Of a stretch of 64,000 bases of DNA, positions 37,292 through 46,581 are shown piece by piece. The notes under the pieces were generated by a model. It was given only the letters and a program-made list of their open reading frames with translations, had not been told where the DNA came from and made no database searches. Each line of letters starts with the position of its first letter. The first letter of the stretch is position 1. The position numbers were made by a program, and so were the translations under genes. The stretch comes from Lysobacterales bacterium (lineage in GTDB: Bacteria; Pseudomonadota; Gammaproteobacteria; Xanthomonadales; Xanthomonadaceae), in assembly GCA_017302135.1 (NCBI GenBank), contig JAFLDZ010000005.1:229114-293113 (forward strand), read 5' to 3'.

Positions 37292-38743
37292 ATGACGAAT
37301 TCAGCAGCCACCGCAGCCGTCAACCGTTTCGGTCTGGGCGCAATGCCGGGCGAGCTCGCCCAGGCGGGCAACGCACGCGGTTGGCTGCAGGCGCAACTGC
37401 GGGTGAAGCCCGAGCTCACGGCATTCACGGACCTGCCCGACAGTCTTGAGATCATCCAGCGGCAGACCGAATACCGTCAGCAGCGCCGTCGCGCGCGCAA
37501 CGAGGCCGGCAAGGGGCCGGACAAAGCTGCTGACGTCGCGATGGTGCAAGAGATGCGGACCAACCCTGCCGGCAACGACACCGAACGCACGCCGTTGCAA
37601 CAGGCGCTCCGCCGCGATGCGATGGCCGATCTCGCGCTGCGCTACCGGATCGCCGCGACCACGACAACGCCGTTCGTCGAACGCCTCGTCCACTTCTGGT
37701 CGAACCATTTCGCGATTTCGATCGACAAGAACAGCGCGCGCCTGCTCGCCGCACCGATGGAGCGCGAGGCGATCCGTCCGCATGTGCTGGGCCACTTTTC
37801 CGAGCTGCTGGCCGCTGTGGAAACCCATCCGGGCATGCTGCTGTATCTCGACAACGCCGCATCGGTCGGCGACGACTCGATGCTGGCGCAGCGCGCCGAA
37901 CGCCGCGACGCCAAGCGCAAGCTCGGCCTCAACGAGAATCTGGCGCGCGAAATCCTCGAACTGCACACGCTGGGCGTCGATGGCGGTTACGCGCAGCAGG
38001 ACGTGATCGAGCTGGCGAAAGCGATCACCGGCTGGGGCACGCCGCTGCGTCGCGACATGCAGAAGGTGGGAGGATCGGCATTCGTATTCCGACCCGGTGC
38101 GCACGAACCCGGCACGCGCAGCGTGCTCGGAAAACGCTATGCCGAGGGCGGCGAAGCCCAGGGCCGTGCGATCCTGCGCGACCTGGCGGTGCATCCGGCG
38201 ACCGCGCGTCATCTCAGTCTGAAACTCGCGCGGCATTTCGTTTCCGATACGCCTTCGGCGGCGCTGGTCGAGCGCATGGCGACGGCTTTTTTACGCAGCG
38301 ACGGTTCGCTGCCGGCGCTGTACCGCGCGATGATCGACGACGATGCCGCGTGGTCCGCCGACGCGCGCAAATTCAAGACGCCGGAAGATTTCGTGGTCTC
38401 GGCCATGCGTGCCGGCGGAATGCAGATCGATCGTCGGCCGCTGATCCTGATGCGTCTGCTGCAGCAGCTCGGCCAACCGACTTTCACGCCGCGTTCGCCG
38501 GCCGGCTTTCCCGATACCGCCGCCGATTGGGCGAGCGGCGACGCACTGCGCAAGCGCGTGCAGGCCGCTGGAGTGCTCGCGGAACAGCTCGCGACCACGC
38601 GCAAGCCGGTCGAGCTGGCGGCAGATGTCCTGGGCGCCGAGGCAGTGCAGGGTCCGTTCGCGGAACTGCTGCGCCGTGCCGGTTCGCCGCAGGAAGGGTT
38701 CGCGGTGCTGTTTTCCAGTCCTGCCTTCCAGTGGAGAGTGTGA
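37292..38743 (+). CDS. DUF1800 family protein
   Basis: 483-aa protein of the DUF1800 family, almost always encoded just before a DUF1501 partner, as here. Hallmarks are AAVNRFGLGAMPGEL at the N-terminus, FVERLVHFWSNHFAIS, and LNENLAREILELHTLGVDGGY. The function is not established; the pair is thought to act in the periplasm. I see no clear signal peptide, so export, if any, would be by another route or with the Tat-dependent partner. Stop and next start overlap (TGATG). Confidence 0.9.
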   Translation: MTNSAATAAVNRFGLGAMPGELAQAGNARGWLQAQLRVKPELTAFTDLPDSLEIIQRQTEYRQQRRRARNEAGKGPDKAADVAMVQEMRTNPAGNDTERTPLQQALRRDAMADLALRYRIAATTTTPFVERLVHFWSNHFAISIDKNSARLLAAPMEREAIRPHVLGHFSELLAAVETHPGMLLYLDNAASVGDDSMLAQRAERRDAKRKLGLNENLAREILELHTLGVDGGYAQQDVIELAKAITGWGTPLRRDMQKVGGSAFVFRPGAHEPGTRSVLGKRYAEGGEAQGRAILRDLAVHPATARHLSLKLARHFVSDTPSAALVERMATAFLRSDGSLPALYRAMIDDDAAWSADARKFKTPEDFVVSAMRAGGMQIDRRPLILMRLLQQLGQPTFTPRSPAGFPDTAADWASGDALRKRVQAAGVLAEQLATTRKPVELAADVLGAEAVQGPFAELLRRAGSPQEGFAVLFSSPAFQWRV

Positions 38744-39921
38744 TGACGATGCCCTCGATCACCCGTCGCCGATTCCTCGCCGCGCTCGGCGGCAGCGCCA
38801 TGCTCACGCTTTGGCCGGGACTGTCGCCTGCGGCATCGGGCGGACAGACGCGCCTGGTGGTGGTGGTGCTGCGCGGCGCGATGGACGGCCTGCATCTGCT
38901 GCCGCCGCGCGGCGATGCGGATTATCTGCGTGCGCGCGGCGAACTCGCGGTGCGCGATGCGCTCACCCTGGACGGCAGCTTCGGTCTGCATCCGAAAATG
39001 GTTTTCGCGCACGGGCTTTATCGCGACAAACAATTGCTGCCGCTGGTCGCGGTGGCACCGCCGTACCAGCGGCGTTCGCATTTCGATGCGCAGGATTGTC
39101 TGGAGAACGGCACCGCAGCGCCCGGCGGCGCGCGCGATGGCTGGATCGGGCGCTGTATCCAGAGCATGGCTGCGTCCGAGGGCGTCGCCATCGCCCAGGT
39201 CATGCCGCTGGCGATGCGCGGTTCGGAGCGCGCCGGGCTCTGGTCGCCGCCGCTACCGCGCGACTTGCCCGATACGCTGATGCAGCAACTGCAGCCACTC
39301 TATGCGGAGGATGCGCGACTCGCGCCGGTGTTCGCGGATGCGATCGAGCTTGCTGCGACCGAGCATGCCGCGACCGGGATGGGCGATGCGCAGGGCAAGA
39401 ATGCGCGCGGTGCGTTCCGTTTGCCCGATGCGATGGCGGCGGCGGCCAAACGCATGCGCGGCCCGGATGCCGCGCGCATCGCCTTCGTCGAGGACAGCGG
39501 CTGGGATACGCATCGCGGCCAGCAGCTCGCGCTCGATCGCAAGTTCGCCGAACTCGATGCCGGTCTGCGTGCGATGCACGATGGCCTCGCCGACGAATGG
39601 AATCGTACGGTGGTGGTCGTGGTGACCGAATTCGGCCGCACCGTGGCGACCAACGGCAGTGGCGGCACCGATCACGGCGTCGGCGGCGTATCGCTGCTCG
39701 CGGGCGGTGCGGTGCGCGGTGGGCGGGTCGGCGGCGATTGGCCCGGGCTGGCATCTGGTGCGTTGCTGGACGGCCGCGATCTGCGTCCGACGACCGATAT
39801 GCGCGCGCTGTTCAAAGGTCTGCTTGCCGGGCATCTGGCGGTGCCGGAATCGGCGCTGGAGACGCGGATCTTCCCCGACAGCCGTACGGTTCGGCCGCTG
39901 CAGGGGCTGCTGCACGCTTGA
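38743..39921 (+). CDS. DUF1501 family protein with Tat signal
   Basis: 392-aa exported protein. A twin-arginine signal (ITRRRFLAALGGSAML, residues 5-20) indicates folded export. The alkaline-phosphatase-like DUF1501 core shows VVVVLRGAMDGLHLLPP, FVEDSGWDTHRGQ and VVVTEFGRTVATNG with GGTDHGVGG, suggesting a sulfatase/phosphatase-type metal site. The substrate is unknown. The ATG at 38743 has GGAG six bases upstream; a GTG one codon earlier is possible. Confidence 0.9.
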   Translation: MTMPSITRRRFLAALGGSAMLTLWPGLSPAASGGQTRLVVVVLRGAMDGLHLLPPRGDADYLRARGELAVRDALTLDGSFGLHPKMVFAHGLYRDKQLLPLVAVAPPYQRRSHFDAQDCLENGTAAPGGARDGWIGRCIQSMAASEGVAIAQVMPLAMRGSERAGLWSPPLPRDLPDTLMQQLQPLYAEDARLAPVFADAIELAATEHAATGMGDAQGKNARGAFRLPDAMAAAAKRMRGPDAARIAFVEDSGWDTHRGQQLALDRKFAELDAGLRAMHDGLADEWNRTVVVVVTEFGRTVATNGSGGTDHGVGGVSLLAGGAVRGGRVGGDWPGLASGALLDGRDLRPTTDMRALFKGLLAGHLAVPESALETRIFPDSRTVRPLQGLLHA

Positions 39922-40054
39922 GGCGGGTACTTGGCGTCGACGACCCGGATATGTCTTTCGTTGGCTTGTTTACGCCTGCGGATGCCTCATCTTGTGCTTG
40001 CGCCGGACGGTTCCGGACGCGCATTCCAAAGGTCCGCTTTGGGAGGATTCGGCC

Positions 40055-40462
40055 ATGAACGACACCCTGAACACCGCTGGCAATGTTTCCGATATCGCCG
40101 CCAGCGACCGCAACTGGGCCGCCGGGGCGCATCTTGCCGCGCTGGTCGCCGCTTTCGCGACGTCGTGGTTCGCCGGCATCGCAGGTGCGGTTGGCGCGCT
40201 GGTGGTGTGGCTGCTGGTGCGCGACCGTTCCAGCTTCGCCGCCGCGCACGCGAAGGAAGCGCTGAACTTCAACGTCAGCATGTTTCTCTATGCAGTCGCC
40301 AGCATCGTGCTGGTCGTGTTCACGCTCGGTCTCGGGCTGCTGATCGCGGTGCCGCTGTGGATCGCGCTGGCGATCGGTTGGGTCGTGTTGACCATCGTCG
40401 CCGCAGTCAAGGCCTACGACGGCGAGGCGTATCGGTATCCGCTGACGATCCGGTTGTTCTGA
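40055..40462 (+). CDS. DUF4870 membrane protein (second copy)
   Basis: 135-aa paralogue of the protein at 36779. It shows WAAGAHLAALVAAFATSWF, the AHAKEALNFNVSMFLYAVAS region, two more membrane segments, and the shared C-terminus EAYRYPLTIRLF. A strong GGGAGGA lies 8 bp before the ATG. A 133-bp gap separates it from the DUF1501 gene, so it may have its own promoter. Confidence 0.87.
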   Translation: MNDTLNTAGNVSDIAASDRNWAAGAHLAALVAAFATSWFAGIAGAVGALVVWLLVRDRSSFAAAHAKEALNFNVSMFLYAVASIVLVVFTLGLGLLIAVPLWIALAIGWVVLTIVAAVKAYDGEAYRYPLTIRLF

Positions 40463-40522
40463 GTCTGCGCGCCACGCTGCGGGGTGGAGCAATTCACCCT
40501 GCGGCGACCGGCCTGCCGGGTT

Positions 40523-41452
40523 TCAGTGCTGTCGTGCGATGACCTGATCCGCGAGTGCGGCGAGCAGCGCGGCCTTATCTCCGAATGGCGTAAGCGCCGT
40601 GTGCATGACGTCGGCGAGTTCCGCGAGTTTCATGCGCGAAGCATCGATGCCCATCAGCGCGGGAAAGGTCGCCTTGTTCTGGACGAGATCCTTGCCGGCG
40701 GTCTTGCCCAGGGTCGCGCTGTCGCTTTCGATGTCGAGCAGATCGTCGCGGATCTGGAACGCCAGCCCGAGCGCTTCGGCGTAGCGGTCGAGCGCAGCGG
40801 ATGCGGTGTTGTCGGCGTGGCCGGTGATCGCGCCCAGGCGCACCGCGCACCGCAGCAGTGCGCCGGTTTTCAGCGCGTGCAGGCGCTGCAGTTCGTCCAG
40901 CGAAATATCGCCGCCGCGGCCGGTCGCATCGATATCGAACGCCTGACCGCCGCACATGCCGACGGCGCCGCTTGCGGTGGCGAGTTCGCGCACCATCGCG
41001 ATCCGTGCGTCGGCCGGTAGCGTTGCGTCGGCGAGTTGCCGGAACGCCAGCGACTGCAGTGCGTCGCCCGCGAGGACAGCGGTCGCTTCGTCGAAAGCGA
41101 CATGCACCGTCGGTTGCCCGCGACGCAGGGCATCGTCGTCCATCGCCGGCAGATCGTCGTGGACCAGCGAATAGGCATGGATCAGTTCGACCGCGCTGGC
41201 GGGTGCGTCGAGCGCGGCGACGTCGGCGCCGAGCAGATCGCCGACGGCGTAGACCAGCATCGGGCGCATGCGTTTGCCGCCGAGCAGCGTGGCGTGGCGC
41301 ATCGCGGCCTGCAGTCGCGAGTCGGGAAGGGTGTGGTCGAGCAGTGCGCGTTGCAGCGCGGCATCGACGCGTTGCCGCCAGCTCGCGAAGGCGGTGTTTG
41401 CGAAGGTCGAGGCGCGGGTCGTGATGGAGTCCGCCGACAGCGGATCAGACAT
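40523..41452 (-). CDS. ispA: Farnesyl diphosphate synthase (short-chain polyprenyl synthase)
   Basis: 309-aa prenyltransferase making C15 farnesyl-PP from DMAPP and IPP. The first aspartate-rich motif is DDLPAMD (99-105) and the second is DDLLD (236-240). [14 protein letters not shown] and the QAFDID region are typical of bacterial IspA. It overlaps xseB by 8 bp. In many proteobacteria dxs follows; here the convergent DUF4870 gene does. Confidence 0.94.
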   Translation of the reverse strand: MSDPLSADSITTRASTFANTAFASWRQRVDAALQRALLDHTLPDSRLQAAMRHATLLGGKRMRPMLVYAVGDLLGADVAALDAPASAVELIHAYSLVHDDLPAMDDDALRRGQPTVHVAFDEATAVLAGDALQSLAFRQLADATLPADARIAMVRELATASGAVGMCGGQAFDIDATGRGGDISLDELQRLHALKTGALLRCAVRLGAITGHADNTASAALDRYAEALGLAFQIRDDLLDIESDSATLGKTAGKDLVQNKATFPALMGIDASRMKLAELADVMHTALTPFGDKAALLAALADQVIARQH

Positions 41453-41732
41453 GGTCGTTGGCGGTATCGCCGAAGTCTTCTGCCGTACCGGGCTGTTCCG
41501 GGTCGCTGAGCAGGCGCACGCGCAGTTCGGCCTGCTCCAGCGCCTGCTGGCAGCGGCGGTAAAGGCCGACGCCGCGTTCGTAGGCGGCGAGGGAATCTTC
41601 CAGACTCATCTGGCCTTGTTCCATCTTCTCGACCAGATGTTCGAGCGCGTCCAGCGACTGCTCGAAATTCGCCACGGGCGAATCGCTCGGGGACGGGGCT
41701 GCAGCGGTATCGGACGCAGTCTTTTTGGCCAT
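41445..41732 (-). CDS. xseB: Exodeoxyribonuclease VII small subunit
   Basis: 95-aa helical subunit. The family core is [19 protein letters not shown] followed by [19 protein letters not shown]. An A/S/P-rich N-terminus and an acidic tail flank it. XseA is not in the window. It overlaps ispA and follows tilS by 25 bp. Confidence 0.93.
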   Translation of the reverse strand: MAKKTASDTAAAPSPSDSPVANFEQSLDALEHLVEKMEQGQMSLEDSLAAYERGVGLYRRCQQALEQAELRVRLLSDPEQPGTAEDFGDTANDHV

Positions 41733-41757
41733 GGTGCGAGTGTAAGCCTTCGTGGTT

Positions 41758-43089
41758 TCAGCCGACAGGGGCCGGTCGCTGCGTCCATGCCAGCCGGGCG
41801 CCCTGCGACTGCATCCAGTGCTCGAAACCGGCCGAACGCAGACGGTCGGCGATGGCGAGCAGGATGCCGTTTTCGCCGGTGCTGATCAGCGGCATGCGCG
41901 CACGTTCCCAGGGCGGGATGCCCTGTTCCTGCAGGACGTGCTTGAGCGTGCGATGGTGTTCACCGCGATCCGGGAGCAGGATGCGTTCGCCGCCGCGCCG
42001 CGCATGCACAAGCAGGGGGGAAGTGAAGCCGGAAGCGCCAGCCAATTGCAGGGTGTCGCCATTGGGCAATGTCAGCGGCGCGGATCCATCCCAGCGGCAG
42101 GACCAGTCCGGATCGAGTTCGCGTCCGGTCTCGATCGCGTACAGCCCATCGCGCCAGCGCCGGATTTCCACACCGTGCCAGGCGAAGCTCGGCATGCGGT
42201 CGCGGGCGGAGCGATCGATTTCGATGCCGAGCACATCGGCATCGATGCTTGCGACACCACTCGCGGGTAGCGGTGGCCAGTCCAGACTCGCGACCCAGTG
42301 GCGCAACACCCGGGCGCGCTGCGCGGCGGACAAATCCAGCAGCGCGGGTACCGACAACGCTGCGCCGCTCCCATCGCGAACCGCAGCCAGCATCCGTGCA
42401 TCCTGTTCGCTCAGCAGTGCGCTGCTCTGCGCAGCCAGCGTCGCGGCGCGCGCGAACGCGGCATCCGCATTGGGCCAGCGTTCGCGCAGCATCGGCAGCA
42501 CATGATGACGCAGGAAATTGCGATCGAGCGTAGTGTCGGCGTTGCTGGGGTCTTCGATCCAGGTCAGCGACTGCGCCCGCGCATAGGACAACAGCGCTGC
42601 ACGCGGCGTGTCGAGCAGCGGTCGCCACATCCAGCCGGCGGCGAAAGTTCGCCATGGCCGCATCGAGGCCAGACCATCCGGGCTGGAGGCACGCAGGGCG
42701 CGCAGCAGGAAGGTCTCGGCCTGATCGTCGCGATGCTGCGCAAGTGCCAGCGCCTCTCCCGTTCGCAAGGTGCGTGCGAACACTTCGCGCCGCGCATGCC
42801 GCGCCGCGGCTTCGGGACCCAGGCCGCTGTCGCGTTGGACCGTGATCCGCACGATGTCGCAGTCGATATCCAGATCGTCGCAGACCCGAAGGCAATGCTG
42901 CGCCCAGCGATCGGCGTCGGGTTGTAGTCCGTGGTGGACATGAAGCGCGCGCAATCCATGCGCGCGGATCGCGGTGTCGCTCGCCAGCAGATGCAGCAGC
43001 ACGGTCGAATCCACGCCGCCGCTGTAGGCGACCAGCACGGCCGACGGCGTGTCCGGGGCGATCAGACGGATGGGCGGCTCAACAGGCAT
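41758..43089 (-). CDS. tilS: tRNA(Ile)-lysidine synthase
   Basis: 443-aa ATP-dependent enzyme converting C34 of the CAU-anticodon tRNA-Ile to lysidine. The P-loop is SGGVDS (23-28), followed by the [13 protein letters not shown] motif and the [12 protein letters not shown] active-site helix. C-terminal TilS domains carry [23 protein letters not shown]. In E. coli tilS is next to accA; here it heads the minus-strand tilS-xseB-ispA group. Confidence 0.94.
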   Translation of the reverse strand: MPVEPPIRLIAPDTPSAVLVAYSGGVDSTVLLHLLASDTAIRAHGLRALHVHHGLQPDADRWAQHCLRVCDDLDIDCDIVRITVQRDSGLGPEAAARHARREVFARTLRTGEALALAQHRDDQAETFLLRALRASSPDGLASMRPWRTFAAGWMWRPLLDTPRAALLSYARAQSLTWIEDPSNADTTLDRNFLRHHVLPMLRERWPNADAAFARAATLAAQSSALLSEQDARMLAAVRDGSGAALSVPALLDLSAAQRARVLRHWVASLDWPPLPASGVASIDADVLGIEIDRSARDRMPSFAWHGVEIRRWRDGLYAIETGRELDPDWSCRWDGSAPLTLPNGDTLQLAGASGFTSPLLVHARRGGERILLPDRGEHHRTLKHVLQEQGIPPWERARMPLISTGENGILLAIADRLRSAGFEHWMQSQGARLAWTQRPAPVG

Positions 43090-43149
43090 GCCGTCATGCT
43101 AACGGCTGGCGATGCGGGTGAGCGACGATTGTGTGCCCAGCTTCCCGGC

Positions 43150-43887
43150 TCACTTGGCTTCGCGAGTGGCGATGTCGATCCATTCGCGCTGTTCGCGCTG
43201 GTAATACTTCGGCGCCACCCGCGACCGCTTCAACACTGTACTGAAGACCTCGGACGCCTGCGCCGCCCGGCCTTCGCGCTTGAGCAGCAGGCCGAAGCGC
43301 ACGCGGGCCTCCTCGCCGGTAAAGCCGTCCACCAGGGCCTCGTATTCGTGGATTGCCGCCGGGATATCCCCCAGGGCTTCCAGGCAGCGCGCGTAGAGCA
43401 GGTGACCGCTGTCGGACCGGAAGTCCGGGTTGGCGGCGATCAGCTCATCGAGTGTCTGTCGTGCGTCGGCGTTGAGGTTGAGGGCGAACTGCGACCGGGC
43501 CAGGCCGAGCATCAGTTCCGGATCGGTCGCGTACAGGCCGCGCAGACCCGATCGATACAATTCCGCAGCCTGCTGGTAGTCGCCGCTGTTGAAGCTTTCC
43601 TGGGCCAGCCGGCGGCGGTTGTCGAGGGTGTCGGCCACATCGAGCTGGCGCGTGGCCTCGCGCTTTCGCCGCTCGGGATCGATCCGATCCTGTGCCCCGC
43701 GCAGGGCACGCCTGGCGGTCCGGCTTTGCCCCAGCCCAGGCAATACTTCCGCAATCAGGTAGGCCGCGATCGCGATGTAGGAACCGATGAACAGCAGGAA
43801 GATCCAGTACATCGGCCGCCCGGTGCGCACCACATGCACCACGCACCCGATCTGCAGGATCGCGGACAGAATCAACAACGGATGCAT
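43150..43887 (-). CDS. Membrane-anchored TPR protein with PLDc_N-like N-terminus
   Basis: 245-aa protein. Two N-terminal hydrophobic segments (about 3-20 and 28-48) enclose [17 protein letters not shown], which resembles the PLDc_N segment of cardiolipin synthases without any phospholipase domain. From about residue 85 on there are tetratricopeptide repeats ([33 protein letters not shown]). It may scaffold a complex facing the cytoplasm; the function is unknown. GGGGAAG precedes ATG 43887. The frame stays open far upstream, but that part is antisense to the nitroreductase gene. Confidence 0.82.
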   Translation of the reverse strand: MHPLLILSAILQIGCVVHVVRTGRPMYWIFLLFIGSYIAIAAYLIAEVLPGLGQSRTARRALRGAQDRIDPERRKREATRQLDVADTLDNRRRLAQESFNSGDYQQAAELYRSGLRGLYATDPELMLGLARSQFALNLNADARQTLDELIAANPDFRSDSGHLLYARCLEALGDIPAAIHEYEALVDGFTGEEARVRFGLLLKREGRAAQASEVFSTVLKRSRVAPKYYQREQREWIDIATREAK

Positions 43888-44016
43888 CGGCTTCCCCGGC
43901 CAGCGTGCGTCTGCACGCGATCGACGCAGTGTAGTGAGGCCGATGCGGGCGCTCAACCCGGCGACCGGCCTGCTATGGTTCGCGTCGAAGACGCAGCGTG
44001 GAGCCATCGAACGACG

Positions 44017-44685
44017 ATGCACAACCATTCGACCATCGCCCTGCCTCCGATGCCGGAGATGACCGACGATGCGCGCATCGCCGCCGCTTCTGCCTTCGCC
44101 GACGATCTCGCCCGCCGCCGTACCGTTCGCGACTACGCATCGACGCAGGTGCCGCGCGCGGTCATCGCGCATTGCCTGCGTGCCGCCGGCAGTGCGCCGA
44201 GTGGTGCCAATCAGCAGCCGTGGCGCTTCGTCGCGGTGCAGGATGCTGCGATCAAGCGCTGCATCCGCGAAGCCGCCGAGGCCGAGGAGCGGGCGTTCTA
44301 CACGCATCGGGCGCCGGAGGAATGGCTGGGCGCGCTCGCGCCGCTGGGTACGGATGCCGATAAACCCTTCCTCGAAACCGCACCCTGGCTGATAGGCATC
44401 TTCTACGAGCGCTTCGGTGTCGATGCCGGCGGTCGCAAGGTCAAGCGCTATTACCCGCACGAATCGGTGGGAATCGCCACGGGCATGCTGATCGCCGCGC
44501 TGCATCGGGCCGGCCTGGCCACCTTGACCCATACCCCGAGTCCGATGGGCTTTCTGAACGACATCCTGGGCCGGCCCAAAAACGAAATGGCCTATCTGCT
44601 GCTGGTCGTCGGTCATCCCGCCACCGACTGCCGGGTGCCGGACATCCAGCGTCTCGCACTCGACGACTACGCGAGTTTCCTCTGA
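44017..44685 (+). CDS. Nitroreductase family protein
   Basis: 222-aa FMN oxidoreductase. The family FMN site shows [18 protein letters not shown] and [55 protein letters not shown] resembles the iodotyrosine-deiodinase-like/BluB-related branch. The substrate is unknown. Its TGA overlaps the next gene's ATG (TGATG), so it may be cotranscribed with the GNAT and borosin genes. Confidence 0.87.
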   Translation: MHNHSTIALPPMPEMTDDARIAAASAFADDLARRRTVRDYASTQVPRAVIAHCLRAAGSAPSGANQQPWRFVAVQDAAIKRCIREAAEAEERAFYTHRAPEEWLGALAPLGTDADKPFLETAPWLIGIFYERFGVDAGGRKVKRYYPHESVGIATGMLIAALHRAGLATLTHTPSPMGFLNDILGRPKNEMAYLLLVVGHPATDCRVPDIQRLALDDYASFL

Positions 44686-45236
44686 TGCCGGTCGACCGGA
44701 TCGATTGGGCTTTCGAGACGAATCGTGTTCGTGGACGACTGGTGGCCGAGGGCGATGTCGATCTGTACGTGGAGTTGTATGCCGATGCTTCGGTGATGCG
44801 GCATATCGCCGAAGCCTTGAGCGAGGATGCCGCTGCCGACATGTTCGCCAAGGCGTTGAGGCACAACGCCAACCCGGCCGCACGCGCGCGCTACTGGCAT
44901 CTCTCGCATCAGCGGACAGGGCAGACGCTGGGTTTGGCGGCGCTGGTGCGCGATGCGGTCGTGCCTACCCGCGGCGAATTGGGATTGATGCTGCTGCCGC
45001 AGGCGCAGCACACCGGCGCCGGTATACAGTCGCTGGAAGGTGTGGTCGAGGGGGCGCTCTCGCAGCGCTGGCGGTTGGGAATGGACGAGGTCACGGGCCG
45101 GCATGCGGCAGGCAATATCGGTGCTGCGCGTCTGGTCGAACACCTGGGGTTCGAACCGTTCGACATCGCCACCCCCGGGAGCGTCGGCTGGCGGATGACG
45201 GCTGATGCCTGGCGTGCCCGGCTTGCCTCTCGTTGA
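44685..45236 (+). CDS. GNAT family N-acetyltransferase
   Basis: 183-aa acetyltransferase-like protein of the RimJ/RimL type. It has an N-terminal strand (VRGRLVAEGDVDLYVELYAD), the RGELGLMLLPQAQHTGAG region in the position of the acetyl-CoA loop, and HAAGNIGAARLVEHLGFEPF as the C-terminal motif. The acetyl-CoA pyrophosphate loop (usually Q/RxxGxG/A) is degenerate. It sits 44 bp before the borosin methyltransferase, on the same strand. Whether it acts on the peptide is unknown. Confidence 0.78.
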   Translation: MPVDRIDWAFETNRVRGRLVAEGDVDLYVELYADASVMRHIAEALSEDAAADMFAKALRHNANPAARARYWHLSHQRTGQTLGLAALVRDAVVPTRGELGLMLLPQAQHTGAGIQSLEGVVEGALSQRWRLGMDEVTGRHAAGNIGAARLVEHLGFEPFDIATPGSVGWRMTADAWRARLASR

Positions 45237-45280
45237 TCCGACCCACACCATCGATGACTGAATTTGCACCTGGAGCAGAG

Positions 45281-46078
45281 ATGCAACCCACGAAAGGCAG
45301 TTATGCGGCTGTCGGCCTCGGCATGATGCTCGGCGCGCACGTCAGCCCGCGCTCGCGCAGCGAGATCGAGCATGCCGATGTCGTTTTCGGTCTGGTCTCC
45401 GACGCCATCGTCGAGCTGTGGCTGCAGGAGATGCGTCCGGACATGCGCAGCCTGCAGCCGTACTACGCCGAGGGGAAGCGCCGCACCCGCAGCTATCGCG
45501 AAATGATCGATGCGATGCTCGCCGAAGTGCGTGCCGGCCACCGGGTCTGCGGCGTGTTCTACGGCCACCCCGGCGTTTTCGCCCAAGTGCCGCACCACAC
45601 CATCGCCCAGGCGCGGGCCGAAGGCTTTTCCGCCGAGATGCACGCCGGAATCTCGGCCGAGGATTGCCTCTACGCCGACCTCGGCATCGACCCGGGTACC
45701 TACGGTTGCCAGCACTACGAAGCCAGCCAATTGCTGTTCTATCAGCGACGCCTGGATCCCTCCGCCTATCTGGTGCTCTGGCAGATCGGCGTGGTCGGGG
45801 ACCGCTCGGTGTCGCGGTTCGGGACCGGTGCGGCCTATCGCCAGCTGTTGCTGGAACTCCTGGCGGAGGAGGGATATCCGCCAGGGCACGAGGTCGTCGT
45901 CTACGAAGCCGCCACCCTGCCGATCTCTGCCCCCCGGATGGAGCGCCTGCCGCTGTCGGCTCTCGTGGACGCAACGCTCAGCCCCCAGAGCACCCTTGTG
46001 GTGCCCCCGGCCCGCCCCATGGCCCGCAATGAGGCCATGCTGGCCAGAATCGCCGAGATCGATGCGGCATCTTATTGA
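45281..46078 (+). CDS. Split-borosin peptide backbone N-methyltransferase (SonM-like)
   Basis: 265-aa enzyme of the tetrapyrrole-methylase fold that N-methylates amide bonds of a separate precursor peptide with SAM. It closely follows SonM of Shewanella: SRSEIEHADVVFGL, YGHPGVFAQVPHHT (94-107), EGFSAEMHAGISAEDCLYAD, GIDPGTYGCQHYEASQ, HEVVVYEAATLPISAPRMERLPL and STLVVPPA. The putative active-site residues are Y62, R68 and Y72, the last two with the four-residue spacing of SonM. I chose ATG 45281 since GGAG lies five bases upstream and it matches the SonM N-terminus; ATG 45254 would add nine residues. The precursor gene follows by 187 bp. Confidence 0.9.
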   Translation: MQPTKGSYAAVGLGMMLGAHVSPRSRSEIEHADVVFGLVSDAIVELWLQEMRPDMRSLQPYYAEGKRRTRSYREMIDAMLAEVRAGHRVCGVFYGHPGVFAQVPHHTIAQARAEGFSAEMHAGISAEDCLYADLGIDPGTYGCQHYEASQLLFYQRRLDPSAYLVLWQIGVVGDRSVSRFGTGAAYRQLLLELLAEEGYPPGHEVVVYEAATLPISAPRMERLPLSALVDATLSPQSTLVVPPARPMARNEAMLARIAEIDAASY

Positions 46079-46265
46079 AGTTGTTGATATTTTTGACAGG
46101 CTGACTTAGCCTGCCAGTTGATGTCAATGGATTAGCGTCGGATTGGGCTTGGGGATAAGCCCGGAAACCAGGGCCGCGAGCAACACGGACCTGTGTGAAA
46201 ACTCAGGGTCATGGCCATAAAACCGCCTGAACCACGTCTACTCATAGATAATAGGGGGAGTTGTA
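46079..46265 (+). promoter_or_regulatory. Candidate structured leader before the borosin precursor
   Basis: This 187-bp gap holds hairpins CAGGCT/AGCCTG (46097-46113), GGGCTT/AAGCCC (46145-46162) and GACCTG/CAGGGTC with a bulge (46188-46210), the last enclosed by pairing of GGCC at 46172-46175 with GGCC at 46213-46216. TTGACA at 46093-46098 could be a -35 box, but its -10 is poor; GATAAT at 46247-46252 is -10-like without a clear -35. AGGGGGAG ends five bases before the precursor ATG at 46266 and is the strongest ribosome-binding site in the region. It is unusually AT-rich compared with its neighbours. Confidence 0.4.
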
Positions 46266-46538
46266 ATGTCGAATGTGATTCAGTTTCTTGAATCGATGGG
46301 TGCCAATGCCGCCATGGCGCGGATGTCCATCTCAGATTACGAAGCGGCTGTTGCGGCGTTGAATGTTGATGAAAACCAACGCGACAGCTTGTGCAGAGGG
46401 GATGTCAGCATGCTTGGTGGTCAGCTGAATGGTCGGGATACATTACTCTGCCTCGTTTTCAGTCCGTCTGAAGAAGAAGAGAGGAAGGCCCCGGATCAGG
46501 AAGAAGAATCGTCGGAAGAAGAACCGAAGCCGGAATGA
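46266..46538 (+). CDS. Split-borosin precursor peptide (SonA-like)
   Basis: 90-aa substrate of the adjacent methyltransferase. Residues 1-55 form a helical binding domain of SonA type (IQFLESMG at 5-12, the YEAAVAALNVDENQRD stretch, RGDVSML at 44-50). The C-terminal core shows L63-V64-F65-S66, aligning without gaps to L63-V64-I65-S66 of SonA, where L63 and I65 are N-methylated. After P67 comes a 23-residue tail that is mostly Glu, with Lys and Pro, absent in SonA. Product and cleavage are unknown; no peptidase gene adjoins. The strong RBS suggests high expression. Confidence 0.85.
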   Translation: MSNVIQFLESMGANAAMARMSISDYEAAVAALNVDENQRDSLCRGDVSMLGGQLNGRDTLLCLVFSPSEEEERKAPDQEEESSEEEPKPE

Positions 46539-46581
46539 CTTTTCGGCTCAATCCATACGGAAACTAGGCTTGGGGTGAGTT

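Noticed and set aside
43888..44883. Upstream extension of the TPR protein reading frame
   Set aside because: Antisense to the nitroreductase gene; the ATG at 43887 has a good ribosome-binding site and begins the membrane segment.
46079..46265. c-di-GMP (GEMM-I) riboswitch before the borosin precursor
   Set aside because: The conserved GEMM core sequences (GCACAGGGCAAACC and the GGACGCAAAGCC segment) are absent, despite the GGDEF gene downstream.
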